Shown one piece after another: positions 12,055 through 24,862 of a DNA stretch of 64,000 nt. The notes beneath the pieces are model-generated. The model made no database searches and was not told where the DNA came from. It saw only the letters and a list, made by a program, of their open reading frames with translations. A program made the translations under genes and the position numbers. The stretch's first letter is position 1. Every line of letters begins with the position of its first letter. The stretch comes from Melanocharis versteri (taxonomy: Eukaryota; Chordata; Aves; Passeriformes; Melanocharitidae): assembly GCA_013397845.1 (NCBI GenBank), contig VZTG01007110.1:515242-579241 (forward strand). Direction: 5' to 3'.

Positions 12055-12197
12055 GATGCCCCATCCTGAAAGCCTTAAAGGACAGGCTGGATGCGGCTCT
12101 GAGCTCTACTGGAAGGTGTCCCTGCCCATGGCAGGCGGGTTGGATTAGGTGATCTTTAAGGTCCTTCCAAACCCGAACCATCCTAGGATTCTGTGAC
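12055..12197 (+). mobile_element. CR1 LINE 3' end, plus strand
   Basis: The sequence follows the CR1 3' terminus: a GATGCCCCATCC start, then TGTCCCTGCCCATGGCAG, then GGTGATCTTTAAGGTCC, and an eroded ATTCTGTGA tail at the right end. It is 5'-truncated where the CpG-dense island ends. It has no coding capacity. Confidence 0.93.
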
Positions 12198-12538
12198 CTG
12201 AAGCTCCCAGCTGTATTTATTTTTATTTCCTCGATGCTGATTGCTGCTGTTTGTCCCGTTAAGGAACCTGGAGGGTCAGTCGAGCAGTATTCCACTTCTG
12301 GATGCTGTGTACACAAGGGCACAAAGCCGGCCAGCCTGTGTCTCTCCCAGCTAGAGAGCACCTGCCAGCCAGGCTGAAAATGGCCACACAAACAGACGTG
12401 GTGATGTGGCTTTAGGCAAAGCAGCTTTAGGATCCTAAGCGGTGAGATATGGAGCTGTAGAACACCGTGCGGGCTGTCCACTCTGCATTTACTCAACACT
12501 GTTGAGAGACTGCTAGGCTTCCTCCTGCTCTGGGATTA
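12198..12538. other. Gene-free DNA
   Basis: Part of a long minus-strand open frame (11792-12499) crosses this piece, but that frame also runs through CR1 and the CpG-dense block and includes the N. Nothing else is recognisable. Confidence 0.5.
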
Positions 12539-12616
12539 AAGAAAGAAAGAAGAACAAAACAAAAAAACAAGCAAACAAAAAACCCAAACCAAACCAAACC
12601 AAAACAAAAAAAAAAT
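12539..12616 (+). repeat. A-rich low-complexity tract
   Basis: A-rich sequence moving from GAAA units to CAAA/CCAAA units and a final run of A. It resembles an expanded poly-A tail, but I see no retroposon body directly upstream. Confidence 0.9.
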
Positions 12617-15600
12617 TGAAGAAGTATTATTGTGTAGAGGAGAGACGGTAGCAAAGGCCTATTAGAGTTTGCTCAGAATCACGAGGGAGATCTGTTCTAA
12701 CAGCAGGAATTGAACAACTGTGTGTATCGGTTGAGTTTGGTGCAGTAAACACAGCGGTGTTTGTCCTTCACTGACGTAAGTCCTTTGGACTTGAGTCTGC
12801 TCTGGGTTAGAAGAGTGGAGTTAAGAACAGGACTTGCTCAATAGCCACTTATTACAGCCATTCTTCACTTCCCTGAGAATTATTGCCATTCAGCCTTTTG
12901 AGGATACTCTTAAAGAGGGGACTGAAGGGCAAACATATCATCACCTGTGCTGTTGTACAACTAACCCTTAGCACAACAGAGGTGAACAAGTGTTTGATCT
13001 GCCATCCATGACACAATACTTCAGGGTCACTTACTGATAGCTTTTCTTTGGGAAGGGGAGGACTGTAGGAATAAATGTTTCAAGAGAGAAATGCTGTTCT
13101 TGCTGGATCTGTCTGAAAAGTCTTTTGTGTGTGATTAACCATTTCCACATAGTATAATGCATGGACACCCTTAGTTTGCAACAAGACTGATGCTTAGTTT
13201 TGGTAAAATTCACTTCTGAGTTCTTACTTTCTGAATTTAAACCTTATGTTAACACCGAAGTCACATCCAGATGGATTCAAGCCTTGACACTGCTCAAAAT
13301 CCAGAGTCGATGAAGAATGTTACTGTTAAATTAATCGAGAGATTTGCACACAAAACTTTAAATCCAGACTAACTGTGTTTTTTAGAATAACAAAGCCAAA
13401 GAAAATAAATTACTGTGTGGACTGTTTTACTGAAGAGCATGTGGGAAGTAATCTGTTAGTGTCAAGACAAAATTAGACAAGATTTTTTAACACTGAGTAA
13501 ATTGGGATATATTAAGTACTTTGAGTAAAGTTAAGATGACAGCAAAAGCCATAATAATTTCACTGTCAGTTAAAGGTGCAATTGCCAGAAAATTGAAAAA
13601 TGTAGGGAAATTCTCTGCAGTGCTTGAAGAATCAATGCTGGCCATATGTGGCAGTACAAAGCTGCTGTGGAGCAGATAGAACTGACTGATCTTTTCAGTG
13701 CAGGCTCTGATGCAAGAAAGTCATTCCGAAGTTTAATTGAAGTTGGGAGAAGCCAGTTTCTGACAGAAGATATTTGTTTTAACTGTTTTGTGGGAAATGA
13801 ATAAAAACTTTAATTTTCAGCATGCAAGGCGCTCAGACCTTCATAGATAAAGGTGGTCTATTAAACTTATCACCTTCTTAAATTTTGAGGACAGCAATTA
13901 TTCAACCAAGTTAATATTTTGAGCTGTAAATATATATTTTTTTAACCCAGGAAGCAAGCAATGAGTTCTTTTATAAATATAATTGAAGAAGGAAATTCTA
14001 ACATGACCTCTGTCATCATGCCTTTCAAAAAAGGTGCTTAAAATTGACTTGAATATGAGTGCACTATGGCTGGTGTTCAAATGAGTTATTGCAAGCTCAG
14101 TGCTGCTTTGTTGCTGCCTAGTTCTGCGCACTCAGAGTACAAGATCTTCTGGCCAGGGGTCTCCCTTTTATGTGGATAATCTTCCTGGCGGGACACACAA
14201 ACAGAGTTTGCAGCTGCTGCAGTAGCACTAGTAATAAAGCATTTCTGTTGTGACCTCCTAAAATCCCTTTGCAATGCCACTTCTGCCATTCATTAATTTT
14301 GAAGCATAATCTTGGCCCCACCAAATGTCTGTGGAAGTGCACAACAGGAAGCTATGTTTTCCAGAAGCTGAAATCCTGACTGGGATTCAGTGACTGAATT
14401 TTGTTTGTCTGGCAGGAAGCCATCATCAAGGACCCCAGTTTCCTCCTCCGTAAACAGGGACAATGTTATTGATCCCGGGTGGTATCTGCTCTGAGATCTG
14501 CAGGTGCAAAGTGTTGAGCATATATCATCATGGTATCATTTTTAAGGGATCAGACCTTACCAGGGCTGTTTTCATACTCTCATTCATCATTCTCAAGACA
14601 ACCGATTTGCACTCCCGGTCTGTGCACCAACACAGATTTGTTTTGTTCTGCTCTATAATTGATATATACTGCTGAACTTGAAGGTGGGAATATATACATA
14701 GAGTTAATAATAAGCTGATGAAAGGAATATAATTCTGAGACACACAGTTCTGTAGAGGTCTTTTATAATTTTTTCAGCGTAGGGATCAATTGTTCTTATG
14801 AAGGCATATCTTTGTCTTTGCAAATGTTTGTTTTGTGCAGTATTATAGAGAAAAATTTCAAGCTAACCATTTCAGAGTAAATAAGTGACTGGTTTACATG
14901 GCTAAATGACCATTTTGTTATATTATAAATTAAACTTTTTCCTAATATTAAAGTTTATGAATTCTGTGATATTATGATATTTTTGACAGCATTAAAAGGT
15001 GAAAACACATAAATTTGAAGCAGCTTTAAAGCATATAGACATTTAAAAACCATAGTGTTACAATGCACAATCTGGGCTCTATTGAAACATGTCTTTTACC
15101 ACGAAATACAGCTGTTAACAAAATGCCATATTATCTATTCAGTGATTGTAGAAATGGAAAAAAAAAGAATTAATTTTAAAGGGTTATCTGAGGATTCAAA
15201 TAAAATAATCAGTGAGCAAAAATCAGTGACAAGATAGTAATCACAGCCTTATCCTGTTTTGGACTGCTGAATGACACTGAACAGGCTCTTAATAGCACTT
15301 ACGTGCTTGGAGCTGTGTGGTGCATTCAAGGAAGAAGACCAGGACAAATTCAAATTCAGAAAAAAAGGAGTACACACGTGCTCGTTTAACTAGATATTAA
15401 TTGCTAAAGAGATTGTTATTTAAATAAATGTGTTTATACTTTTCTAAATATAGATGTATTTATAGAAATACATAGACAGAACATCGTCAGAATGCCCAAA
15501 ATAACTTTCATGCCATAAAGACAAATTAAGAGCAGGTAATGCTGTTTTCAGTTCTTACACATTGGATTTCCCTGAAGAGTTTTGTTATCTACATTGTGCG

Positions 15601-18079
15601 GGTCAGTCTTGCCTACTGGTATTTTAGGATCTGGTGGCTCCTCATGATTTGAGGACCTGCAGGCCCAGTTATTCTATTTCCCCCTGCTGCCAGTAATTGC
15701 TCTTTCAACTACAGCTCTGAATTTCTGCAGTAATTAACTCATAACAGCAACCACATGAGAAGCCATTGAACCCATGTTTTACTGTTACAAATATCCTCTA
15801 CTTTCTGGCTGCAAAGGCTTTCACAAATACAATTTCCTATCATGGTACATTTTCTGTTTTGTTAAATCTCCTTGCAGGCATCTGCAGTACCTTTGTTGTG
15901 AGCTTTGGGTTGATACCAGCTAGGCTTTTTCTAAGCTTTATATTGAACAATATTTTACAGTTCAAAGTTAGCAGTTTCAAGCTACTACTCTAGTTTTACT
16001 TGTTCCATCATGCCCCGACATTGTCGTTAGAGGAACCAAGAGCATGTTTGTGACACAACATGGAAGTGCCTGCTCAGATTTAAGGTGCCTGCTTTTCTTA
16101 GCTCACTTCTGCTGCTAATCCATAAATTTGCCCTGTTGATCACATTTTATCTGTCAACCCCACAGAAATGTCTGGGAAAACCTAGGCACACTTAAGTGAT
16201 CTTCACTGCTAATCATTTGGAAAATGAAATCACTGCTGAGACACCTGGCTCCCACATCCTCACTTGTCAGCAGATAACTGTTGAGGTGTCTATACCACAG
16301 GCTTCTGCCTTGTCGTAAAAGGTGGCATAAGCTCACATTGTCAGCAGTAGAAAATAGCAGAACTCACTGTGTCATTCTGTCCTCTGACTCACTCAAAGGA
16401 CCCTGTAGGTGTCCCATAGATGTCCATAGCTCCTGCGCTGAATCTGCCAGCCAGGTAGACATAATGAGGTATTTTATCTTGTCAGCTGTTTCAGGGGGTG
16501 TTGGATCCCTTTGCTTGGGTAACTGAGTCAAGTTACTGATGTCAGACAGATCTTGCATTTCCGTACACTTGCAAATTTACCTTTGCAAGGCATATTGATT
16601 TTTGCACCTAGCTCTGGGTATTCACAGTAGAAATAGTCTTTCCATGATGTAATCTGACCTTTACCTATGTTCCACATGAGCAGGTTTTCTTTTCACATAC
16701 TTAACTATATCTTCAGCTATCGCAGTGATTTGTGCAGGTTTTAAACTTGTAATTAGAAAGAAACATTCCTGATATTTAAAGTAATAGTTCAGTCACAGTG
16801 GGTAGTTACTCTTGAGCAAATCCCACCAGGAAATGTTCTCTAAAGTAGCTGTTAGTGTTGCAAACACCTCTGTCTAGATTACAGAAGCATGTTGTTCTAT
16901 AAAACGCACGTGCTATATTTCTTTAAGGATAATTTCTGTCCTTCTGTGCAGCCCTTTGGAAAATGGGTTTGCATCTTGCCGATCTGACAGTCCTGAGATG
17001 TTGGGACACTGCCGACATCTGCCAGTTTCCCCTGCAGGCCATGTGCTCTTTCTCAGCTCTCACTTATCTTCAGACTCTAGGAGTTTTACTTTTGTTTTGC
17101 CTCTGATACTTCTGTGGACCCATACTTTCAAAAATTCAGTCACAACTTTTCTCTTCTAAATACGTTATCTTCTCTGACTACATTCTGGAAAATAACAGGA
17201 TTGCTTTTCTTTTGAGATTGAGTTGGGATGTTCTATCTCAGGTCTCCGAGCATCGCCATAATCTGTTCTCAAATTAGGGATTCCACAAAATGTTCAAAAT
17301 TGCATGTCTGGCTTAGTAGCCTCAGAGGTGGTATAAATGCTTCAAAAATTTCTCCCAGTTTTTGATCTGTTATGAAACTGATATAGTTTTTTATTTTCTC
17401 TGGAAGTACAATATTATTTCAAATCTCTTTAGAACAGTTAGATAACAGTTCATTTTTCTTTCTGTAAGTGCAGGGTGCTAAACAAATGCAGCACTTCAGA
17501 CACAGCAAAATGGGGAAAACAGAAAACTTTTGTTCATGTTTGTTTCCAGTAGTTCTGCATCCTATCTTGAAAAAAATCCACATTTTCTCTTTGAACCTCT
17601 TTGTGTAGGTATTGCTTTCCTGAACAATTTCAGATGCTAAGGAATAACACTATAGACTCATCTAATAGCAAAGGGATGCTGCCCTATTTTGCCATCTTAT
17701 TTTTCTCTTCAAGCACCTGTCTTCAAATCTCACATCTACTTCTAATCCCACTGAATACTCAGGGTTTCTGCGTGGAGTTTATAGGCTTGAACATAACAGC
17801 AAAGAAGTAAATGAAAAATTGTGTGAAAAAGCTTGGGAGAGAGAGGAAGACAGGGAGAAGTACTTATCATAAAGCTGACTTTTCAGTTTAAAAGCTGTCA
17901 GAACAGAATATTCCAGAGTGTTGGATTTCAGCTTTAGCAGCAAAAGTCCAAATAATTTTAAAAACAACTTCACAGAACTAGCATATGTTTGAAGATATAC
18001 ACTGGGTAATTGCTTTGGGGGAAGAGCCCAAGGGAGTGGGAAGATTATAGGATATCTGTCTATGATGCTTTTATTTTCC

Positions 18080-18105
18080 ACATATATATGTATATATATA
18101 TTTGT
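18080..18105 (+). repeat. TA-rich microsatellite
   Basis: Alternating TA with ATGT interruptions. A second CA/TA tract follows at about 18167-18190. Simple repeats only. Confidence 0.85.
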
Positions 18106-19032
18106 GTGTATGAATGTGGATGGCTAAATGAGAAATCTTATAGATATATTTGCATACAAATGCTAACACACACATACATATATATGCGTATTTATGAAGA
18201 AAGTGGAGAAGGAAGTTTAATTTGTCTGTGTATCTCTTACTGACCAAAGCAGACTTGTCTAAGAAACCTTAACCTACACTCAATGATATACAGAATTAAG
18301 TGGCATGATAGGAACACACTCCATATTTGAGTTATTGTACAGCAGATAAATGCCTATGCATAAGTTTGCTAATGTAGTAAGTAAACTATATGAAAGAAGA
18401 GTTCCAGAAATTAAGGAAAAAAAGGCAGGAAATATTTATTTGGTCCAAACATCTTTATCTGGAACATTTTGTAAAAAAAATATTCTTCCACAATCATCAT
18501 CTCTACGTCAGTCTTTCCAGTTGCATAAGAACAGTTGACAGCTCTTTGTTCCTGAATTCTGCAGGAAATGTATGAATTTTTAAAACAAACCTACACCTCT
18601 TTCTTTTCATGACATCTTTCCCACTGTGTCTTTTTCTGTTTAAAAATATCACATCTTGATGTTTTCTGTCTACATAAGCATAGAGATATACAGGATATAT
18701 ATTTTCTTTTACAGAAAACATGGCACTTTTTTTTCTCCTAGCAATGATTGTCTGCATGCTCAATGTAGTGACACTCACAAGAGGAATAAATATGGGGCAT
18801 TTGCCCTTTTAGAGTCTCCTTAGGATCTTTTTCATAAAAATGGATTATCCGTTTTCCATTTTCTTTTCTCATTATAACCTTTGTCATGTGTGTGGACTCC
18901 CCGGGCTCTAATGTCTCTTTCTTCATGAATTAAAAGGGGAATTCTCCTTTTCTTTGACCTTTTCAGTATTCTGTGCTTCAGTGGGGTGGCATTTCCACTC
19001 CTTAAAGACTACAACCTGTGCTGACTAATCAG

Positions 19033-19165
19033 CCAATCAAATGCCAATTACAAATGTAAAATCAATTACTGTTGCTGTTAAAGCCAAACCTCATCTGACA
19101 CATTTTGGCCTCCTCTGCCATCATCCACTGGGAGGGTTAAAGCTCTAATGACAGGACTATATAGG
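19033..19165 (+). promoter_or_regulatory. Weak promoter-like cluster (two CCAAT, one TATA-like)
   Basis: CCAAT occurs at 19033 and 19043, and a CTATATAGG box lies at about 19155-19163. The order is right for a plus-strand promoter, but the spacing between CCAAT and TATA (about 110 bp) is long and no recognisable gene follows. Such motifs are common by chance in AT-rich DNA. Confidence 0.15.
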
Positions 19166-20659
19166 GAAGCAGGCCAGATCCTTTGACACATACTGCAAAA
19201 CCTTTTGCTTGACTAACACAAAGAGGAATTGAACTTCTGTAAGGGGGAATTCAGGGGTTAAATTCAGTATTGCCTTTAGTCCTGTCATTTGTGTGACTTT
19301 CAGCAAGACATTACATGCAATTCCACACCCTCCCCAAAGAAAATGTTTAAAACCATCATTGTTGAATTAATGTCTTCCTGTGTCCTGGAAGAGGATGCTG
19401 GAAGTCAACACTTGATCTGCACAAGGCTTGCCTTTGAACCTTTTCAGATGATTTCCCATCAGAGATCTTTGTTTACCACAGTGTTGGCTACTTTCAGAAG
19501 TGGGCACAATGTCTGGAATTTTAAATATACTCTTGAGCCTCATATTTCCTATTAATCAACTGTTGGCAGCTTCCTTCTCAGCAGGCAAGAAAATTAATTC
19601 ATCTTAGAGGCTTATAGGCCTTACATACAGTAAACAAGGAGATAAGGGTGTCTCACCTGGGCAGCCTTTAAAAATACCTGTTATCTTTGTTGATCTGAGA
19701 GAAATTTAAGTGGGTCAAGACTCTTTGAATTAGTCTTCCAGATATCCCTCTAGGCTTCACAAAGTAATGTATCTTCTGTTTCTTTGGTTGTTGGACTGTT
19801 AGAAGTGTAGTCTAATTTTCCAGCTTTCCTCTGTGGGTATCCAGGAAAGAGCATATGAGAGAAAGAGTGAATTTCACTTATAATAGACTGGTTCTGAAGT
19901 TGGCTCCTATTGCAGGAATTATTGTACTGCTTTAAAATCATGTTGGAGTGGAGGTGATGATGGTGAAGACATTTCAGGGGAGGATGAGGATTTTTTAACT
20001 AAATATTCCTGTCAGTTGTTTCAGACTTGCTATTCCGTTGACCTGTAACAATCTTTATTTTTCACATGTGATCCTCCTTTATGCATAAAATGGTTCTGTA
20101 AAGTCTTTACAGGAAGATGAAGTGTTACTTCATTGTGCTGATTTCCACATCCTTGTGTTATAACCCCCAACAGCATTTAGAAAACTTTTCTCTAAGTCAT
20201 GGATAATAACAATTTAAAAGACATGAGTTGAACTGTTTCCTGAAAATCCCACTGGAGATCTGCAAGCAGTTGCAATCAGAATTCCTGGAGGTCATAGAAG
20301 GGATCTCAGGGTCAAAAGATTGAGTTTTTCTTTGTATTGTTTCCCTTTTTCCTCACTTCTAAAGGAAGGGGTAATCAATTGTCTCAGCATGTTACCATGA
20401 TTGCTCGTATGTAGCAAATACTCTGTCCTGAAGTGGATAGTATTTTGAGACAAAAGGCAAGATTCATCAAAACTATCTTGGAATAGCTAGAAGTTAGGGA
20501 GTTAATTTTAGGGTGAAATTCAGATTGTTAAATTTAGTTGTCTGAAACCATCACCTGAATCTCAATATGAACCACATGTCTGTTTTAGATCAGAGGAATC
20601 CCACCACAGGTTTGTGGTCCAAACCTTTTATATAATTTGCCCATAAATAAATTGCTGAA

Positions 20660-20700
20660 ATGAGACACCTAGCTTTTAGATGAGACACCTCAGTTTTACG
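20660..20700 (+). repeat. Two-copy tandem duplication, about 20 bp
   Basis: ATGAGACACCT followed by a TTTTA-containing half occurs twice in direct succession (20660-20679 and 20680-20700). The copies differ by a few bases. It is a recent small duplication without evident role. Confidence 0.75.
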
Positions 20701-21402
20701 GATCATGTATGTCTCACCCCAAAAGCCAACATGATTTTGGGATGATGTTTTCAAATATCACTTACGGCAATCATCCTGCAAAACTTACACACAACGAAAA
20801 TTCCTTCAGGATGTCCAAGTGGGATCCAAAGCCCTTACAGTCAGTGGGAGAACTGTTGATCCATTCTGGAAAGGAAGCTGTTTAAGAAGGAAACAAACTT
20901 TGCTGACAGAATCCCCCTCTCCAGTAAAAAGAGAAGTCTCAAGGGAATGATCATGCAACACGACCTATTTTGTCTGTCTGTGTAATGGAGGAGTGTGTGT
21001 CACTTACACACTGGTATATTTTAGCAACCAGAGCATGTATTTTAGCTGGTTGAGCAGAACAAGCATTGCTGACGTTCAGACAACTCTCCCTTAGGGCTGT
21101 TATGGACAGTTCATCTATCTATTGAAAAGATCCTTACCTTCCACGGCAGATTTTAGTAACCTGGAGTGAGGTCTGCATTGCACAGGGGATGAGAACCCAA
21201 CGTTTGCATAATCCAGAGTCATTGAGGTTTCCAATGCATCTAAGTAACTCATAAGATTCCTTGAGAAAGGGCAATTTTATACTTCAGTATGCAAGGTTGT
21301 TAACATGTCATGCTTTGTTTGCATAATTTGAGTGGTCTGTAACATCACAGAGTTTTGAAACCTCATTTCTATGTTAAAAATAAACATATGATCTCTCCTC
21401 TC

Positions 21403-21593
21403 TGGTGGGTAGTGACAGGAGCTGAGGGAATGGCACAAAGTTGTGTCAGGGGAGGTTTAGGTTGGATATCAGAAAAAGGTTCTTTCACTCAGAGGCTGTT
21501 TGAGCACTGAACAGGCTCCCCAGGGAAGTGGTCACAGCTCCAACGCTGGCAGAGTTCAAGAAGCGTTTGGACAATGCTCGGCCTGAGATGGAA
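21403..21593 (+). mobile_element. CR1 LINE fragment lacking its 3' terminus, plus strand
   Basis: The sequence includes the CR1 3' coding region: GACAGGAG, then GGGGAGGTTTAGGTTGGATAT, CAGGCTCCCCAGGGAAGTGG and a GTTTGGACAATGCTC end. It corresponds to the DIRKxFF...HWNRLPR segment of ORF2, with stops in frame. Unlike most copies it stops before the 3' untranslated tail, so it was broken after insertion or its end was deleted. Confidence 0.93.
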
Positions 21594-23408
21594 GGTATGC
21601 AAGCTAAAAATTTATCTATGCCTAGAAATAAGGAATATTTTGGAATCTAGAGTCCCTTCCTAGCCAGTGGAATGAAATAAGAAACTTCAGAAGGCAAATC
21701 TTCCCACTTGCCTTCAGTAATTTTATCAGGATGAGATTGATCGCTGTCAGGGGGTACATGTTTTATCACAAGACTCAGAGACACTGCTAAAATTTGATGC
21801 AGCTTGGACTTTGATAGATAGCTAAAAGTGGCTTAGATCCAAAATATGAATCATGTGCTAAAACTGGTTAATTAAATATTAATTATTAATATTAATAATA
21901 TATTTTTCTCCAATGGAGACCTCCAGAAATATATTAAAGAATGAATCTATTTTAAGATCTATCAGTCTGGTTTTATGATGAGAGACAAATATTTCCGCAA
22001 CTAATATATTTTGTTCATTATTGATGTAAGCTAAAAGAGAGAGGAGGAGCAGGGGAATCAATGACTGGAGTACAAGGGTGAACAGACTGTCTATAGATCT
22101 AATTTGGATATTTCAGACTGTTCTTTAAACTAGAACAGGTAATGGATCTCAGTCACTCTCTTATACCTTCCAGATATTTTTACGCCCATTCAGAACGTCT
22201 ATGGGATACAGAAATCATGTGAATACGGGAGCAGGGAGAATTGCAGAAACAGCTTGCTGGTCACCAGACACTTGGACTATATGAAAACAGAAGAAATGGT
22301 AGATGAGGTGATGAACCTGCTCATTGTGGAATAAATTCTGAAAATCTGTTAATCTTACAACTATGCAAGTTACACTGCAAATGGACACAAAGAACTTCCT
22401 TAATATCATGAGGAAGAAGTTGCAGAGTGATTTTCTCTATAATTTATTGCCTTTCCTTTGTTTTGGGGCTCACTACACTAGAGAGTAAAGCAAAGTAACA
22501 CACAGCCATTATCTTTCACGTCAGAGGAATGGTTAATATGCTTCCAACATGGTGAGTATAAAATATACAAATATCTTCTGGGGGAAGAGCAAATAACAGA
22601 GCCCCCACATCTCAGTCCTTCTCATCATTTTTCCCTAGGAAAAAAGCCAGGGATTGTTCCTACAGAGAAGCTGGAAGAAACATTCCTGGCGTCTAACAAT
22701 TCACCTCTTATTAAACAGTATATTTTGTCAGTAATAAAATTCAGTAAATAACTATGGAGCAGCCAAGTGAAAAGGCAGATAAAACCCAATAAAAAGTGCA
22801 TGAAAAAGATCTATTTCCAAGAGTAGATTGACCAATCTTCCAACTTCCATTTATAGTTTTCAAATAAATAAAAATAGTTAAAATTATTTTTTTTCACTCA
22901 GATTCCTTCAGCGTTTGGGAAATTACATGAAATGGCAAAGCTAAATTTACACAACTTCCACTTAATCTAAGCTTACTTAATTTTATCTGAGATAACTTCA
23001 TTATTGTTTAGAACGAGAAAGAAGTATCACAATCAACATGATTGACTTCATGTTAAATATTTCTGCAGGTTTTTTTCCCAGACTTGTTAAAAGATAAGGA
23101 CAGATATTTTACCCAAGCACTTCTGAGAAAGGGACAAGAAAAATGTGGTTTGATCTCATATGGAATAATCCTTTGCTTCTACTCCCATGTAATTTCTTGG
23201 ACCTTTACACCTAAATTTTTCTAATCTGCTCACTTTACATCTGGAAAATTCAGAGGCTTAAGGTTATTTGGTTTGTGTATCAGCATTTCTGATCTCTAAC
23301 TTCTTTTCCGCAGTATCAGATAATAAAATGTGTTTATAAATTTCTTCTGGCTTGAAGCTCTTTCTGTTCTTCACGGTTATCTTCTCTTGTGCACTTTCCT
23401 CTCTGCAG

Positions 23409-23453
23409 ATCCACACTGCAGAACTCTGCCCTTAGCAACTGCTCTTTCAGGAA
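23409..23453 (+). other. Candidate 45-nt cassette exon
   Basis: A long pyrimidine-rich tract ending CTTTCCTCTCTGCAG at 23408 is a very good acceptor, and GTAAGT at 23454 is a consensus donor. The 45 nt between them is a multiple of three and is open in two of three plus frames. Short symmetric exons like this are known in neuronal and adhesion genes, but no host gene can be recognised in the window. It may equally be a coincidence of splice motifs or a non-coding RNA exon. Confidence 0.25.
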
Positions 23454-24164
23454 GTAAGTACTGTTCCTTCTAATCTCTTGAATTCCAGGGGATTTTGGAA
23501 AACCCATGTAGCATTCTGCCAGGGAAGATAGGCCAGAGTTTGAGAGCAGATCTATTACATCCATCAGTCAAATTTATATCAGATAGTTAGTAAAGGCTTT
23601 TAGAATATGTACATCATGGTTAACCATCTTAGGCTGGTACAAAATGGATATGTCATAGTAAAATAATGAGATAAAGCACAGAATTTTCCACAGTAATTTT
23701 TTCAGCATTGCTCGCACATGAAGCAAAACAAAAAACAACCCCAGGTTTCATGACTAGTTAGAAATGTTTTTCTTTATTCTTTTTAAAAATTCATTCTTCC
23801 TCCAAAGGTGTAATACCATTAGAATGCATTTCACAGCCCAGCAGGTTTATGGCCGCAAAACAGTAGCTACAATTTGTGTGGAAATAGCAGTGTGTTAATG
23901 TGCTGGATAATATTCAGCATGAATAAGATTATTCAGGCTTCTGGGAGATGAAAAGCTTGATAGGCTGTGAGATATTAATAATACTGCACTTGTTTTGGTG
24001 GCTGTGCCAGATTGCAACAAACTCATTTCAAACCATCTCAGGACATAAAACAGTCTATAAATAAAGATTTAATTACATAGTACTTGAACTGTGCATTGCA
24101 TATAAACTGTAGACTGACCAGTCTTAAAATAAAGTACTTAAAAAAATAAAAAAAACCCTTCTTT

Positions 24165-24184
24165 AAAAGTTTTTTAAAACTTTT
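24165..24184. repeat. Perfect AT-rich inverted repeat
   Basis: AAAAGTTTT and AAAACTTTT are separated by TT, giving two perfect 9-bp arms. Such AT-rich palindromes can extrude cruciforms but often arise by chance. Confidence 0.7.
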
Positions 24185-24826
24185 CCTTTAGGAGAAAAAC
24201 AGTGTAAAATATTGGTTCAACTTCCTTGTTGCTATTTTTAAGGAGAGATTCCAAGCAACGAACAACCAGATCTGTCCAGTAATATGTCTTCCTGGTTCTG
24301 TGCACTCTAACAAAAATTAAGAGTTCAGAGTTAGACTGGAATTTGTCTGAAGATCTGGATAGAAAATATTCTTGAAGAATATATGGCAACAATATTTCAT
24401 CAACACTTTTGATAAAATCAGTGTTGGGTTTTAAATATGGTTGAACAGTGCTGTGGGCTTTGATTCAGTTTTAATCTGTAGTTCTGGGTTTCTTTCCCAG
24501 GTTTGTGTTGGCTGATGTGTAGTTAAATGGATGACCACGTGTGCACCAGCTGGAGGAATCTCCTTCCGAGGCCTCTCCGGCTACCAATGAATTACCAACG
24601 AGTTATCAACGTATGTCAGCGTGTGTGAGGTTTTCACACCAGGTTCTGACTGTGGGCCTTGGCATGGGAGAGCAGTAAACTCATCTAATTCAATCAGTTG
24701 GGCTTTTTTTCCCCTGCTACCTTAGTAACTTGCTACAGTGGATGTTGTCCCCATAGGGAATAATATCCTGTAGCCAGGAAATTTTCTGTGAAAAAGGTGC
24801 TAGCAAAGAGAACTGTAGCTGTGTTG

Positions 24827-24862
24827 ATCTCTGTCTTCTTTCTTTCATCTTTCTTTCTTTTA
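24827..24862 (+). repeat. Pyrimidine-rich TTTC tract
   Basis: Mostly C and T with repeated TTTC units. Low complexity with no retroposon attached. Confidence 0.8.

Larger units (their letters stand above)
12617..21402. other. Gene-free AT-rich DNA
   Basis: Nearly 9 kb without a recognisable gene. Small open frames up to 100 codons are present on both strands. A good acceptor-like sequence before 16952 is followed by about 50 open codons in one frame, but no donor or recognisable product follows. Short TA and CA-type repeats lie near 18080-18190. Confidence 0.55.

Noticed and set aside
11792..12499. Longest minus-strand open frame, about 235 codons
   Set aside because: It runs through a plus-strand CR1 3' end and the CpG-dense block and includes the ambiguous base, so it is a composition and repeat artefact.
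16952..17105. Acceptor-like tract followed by an open frame
   Set aside because: Two frames are open, the peptide is hydrophobic and nondescript, and no donor or polyadenylation context is convincing.
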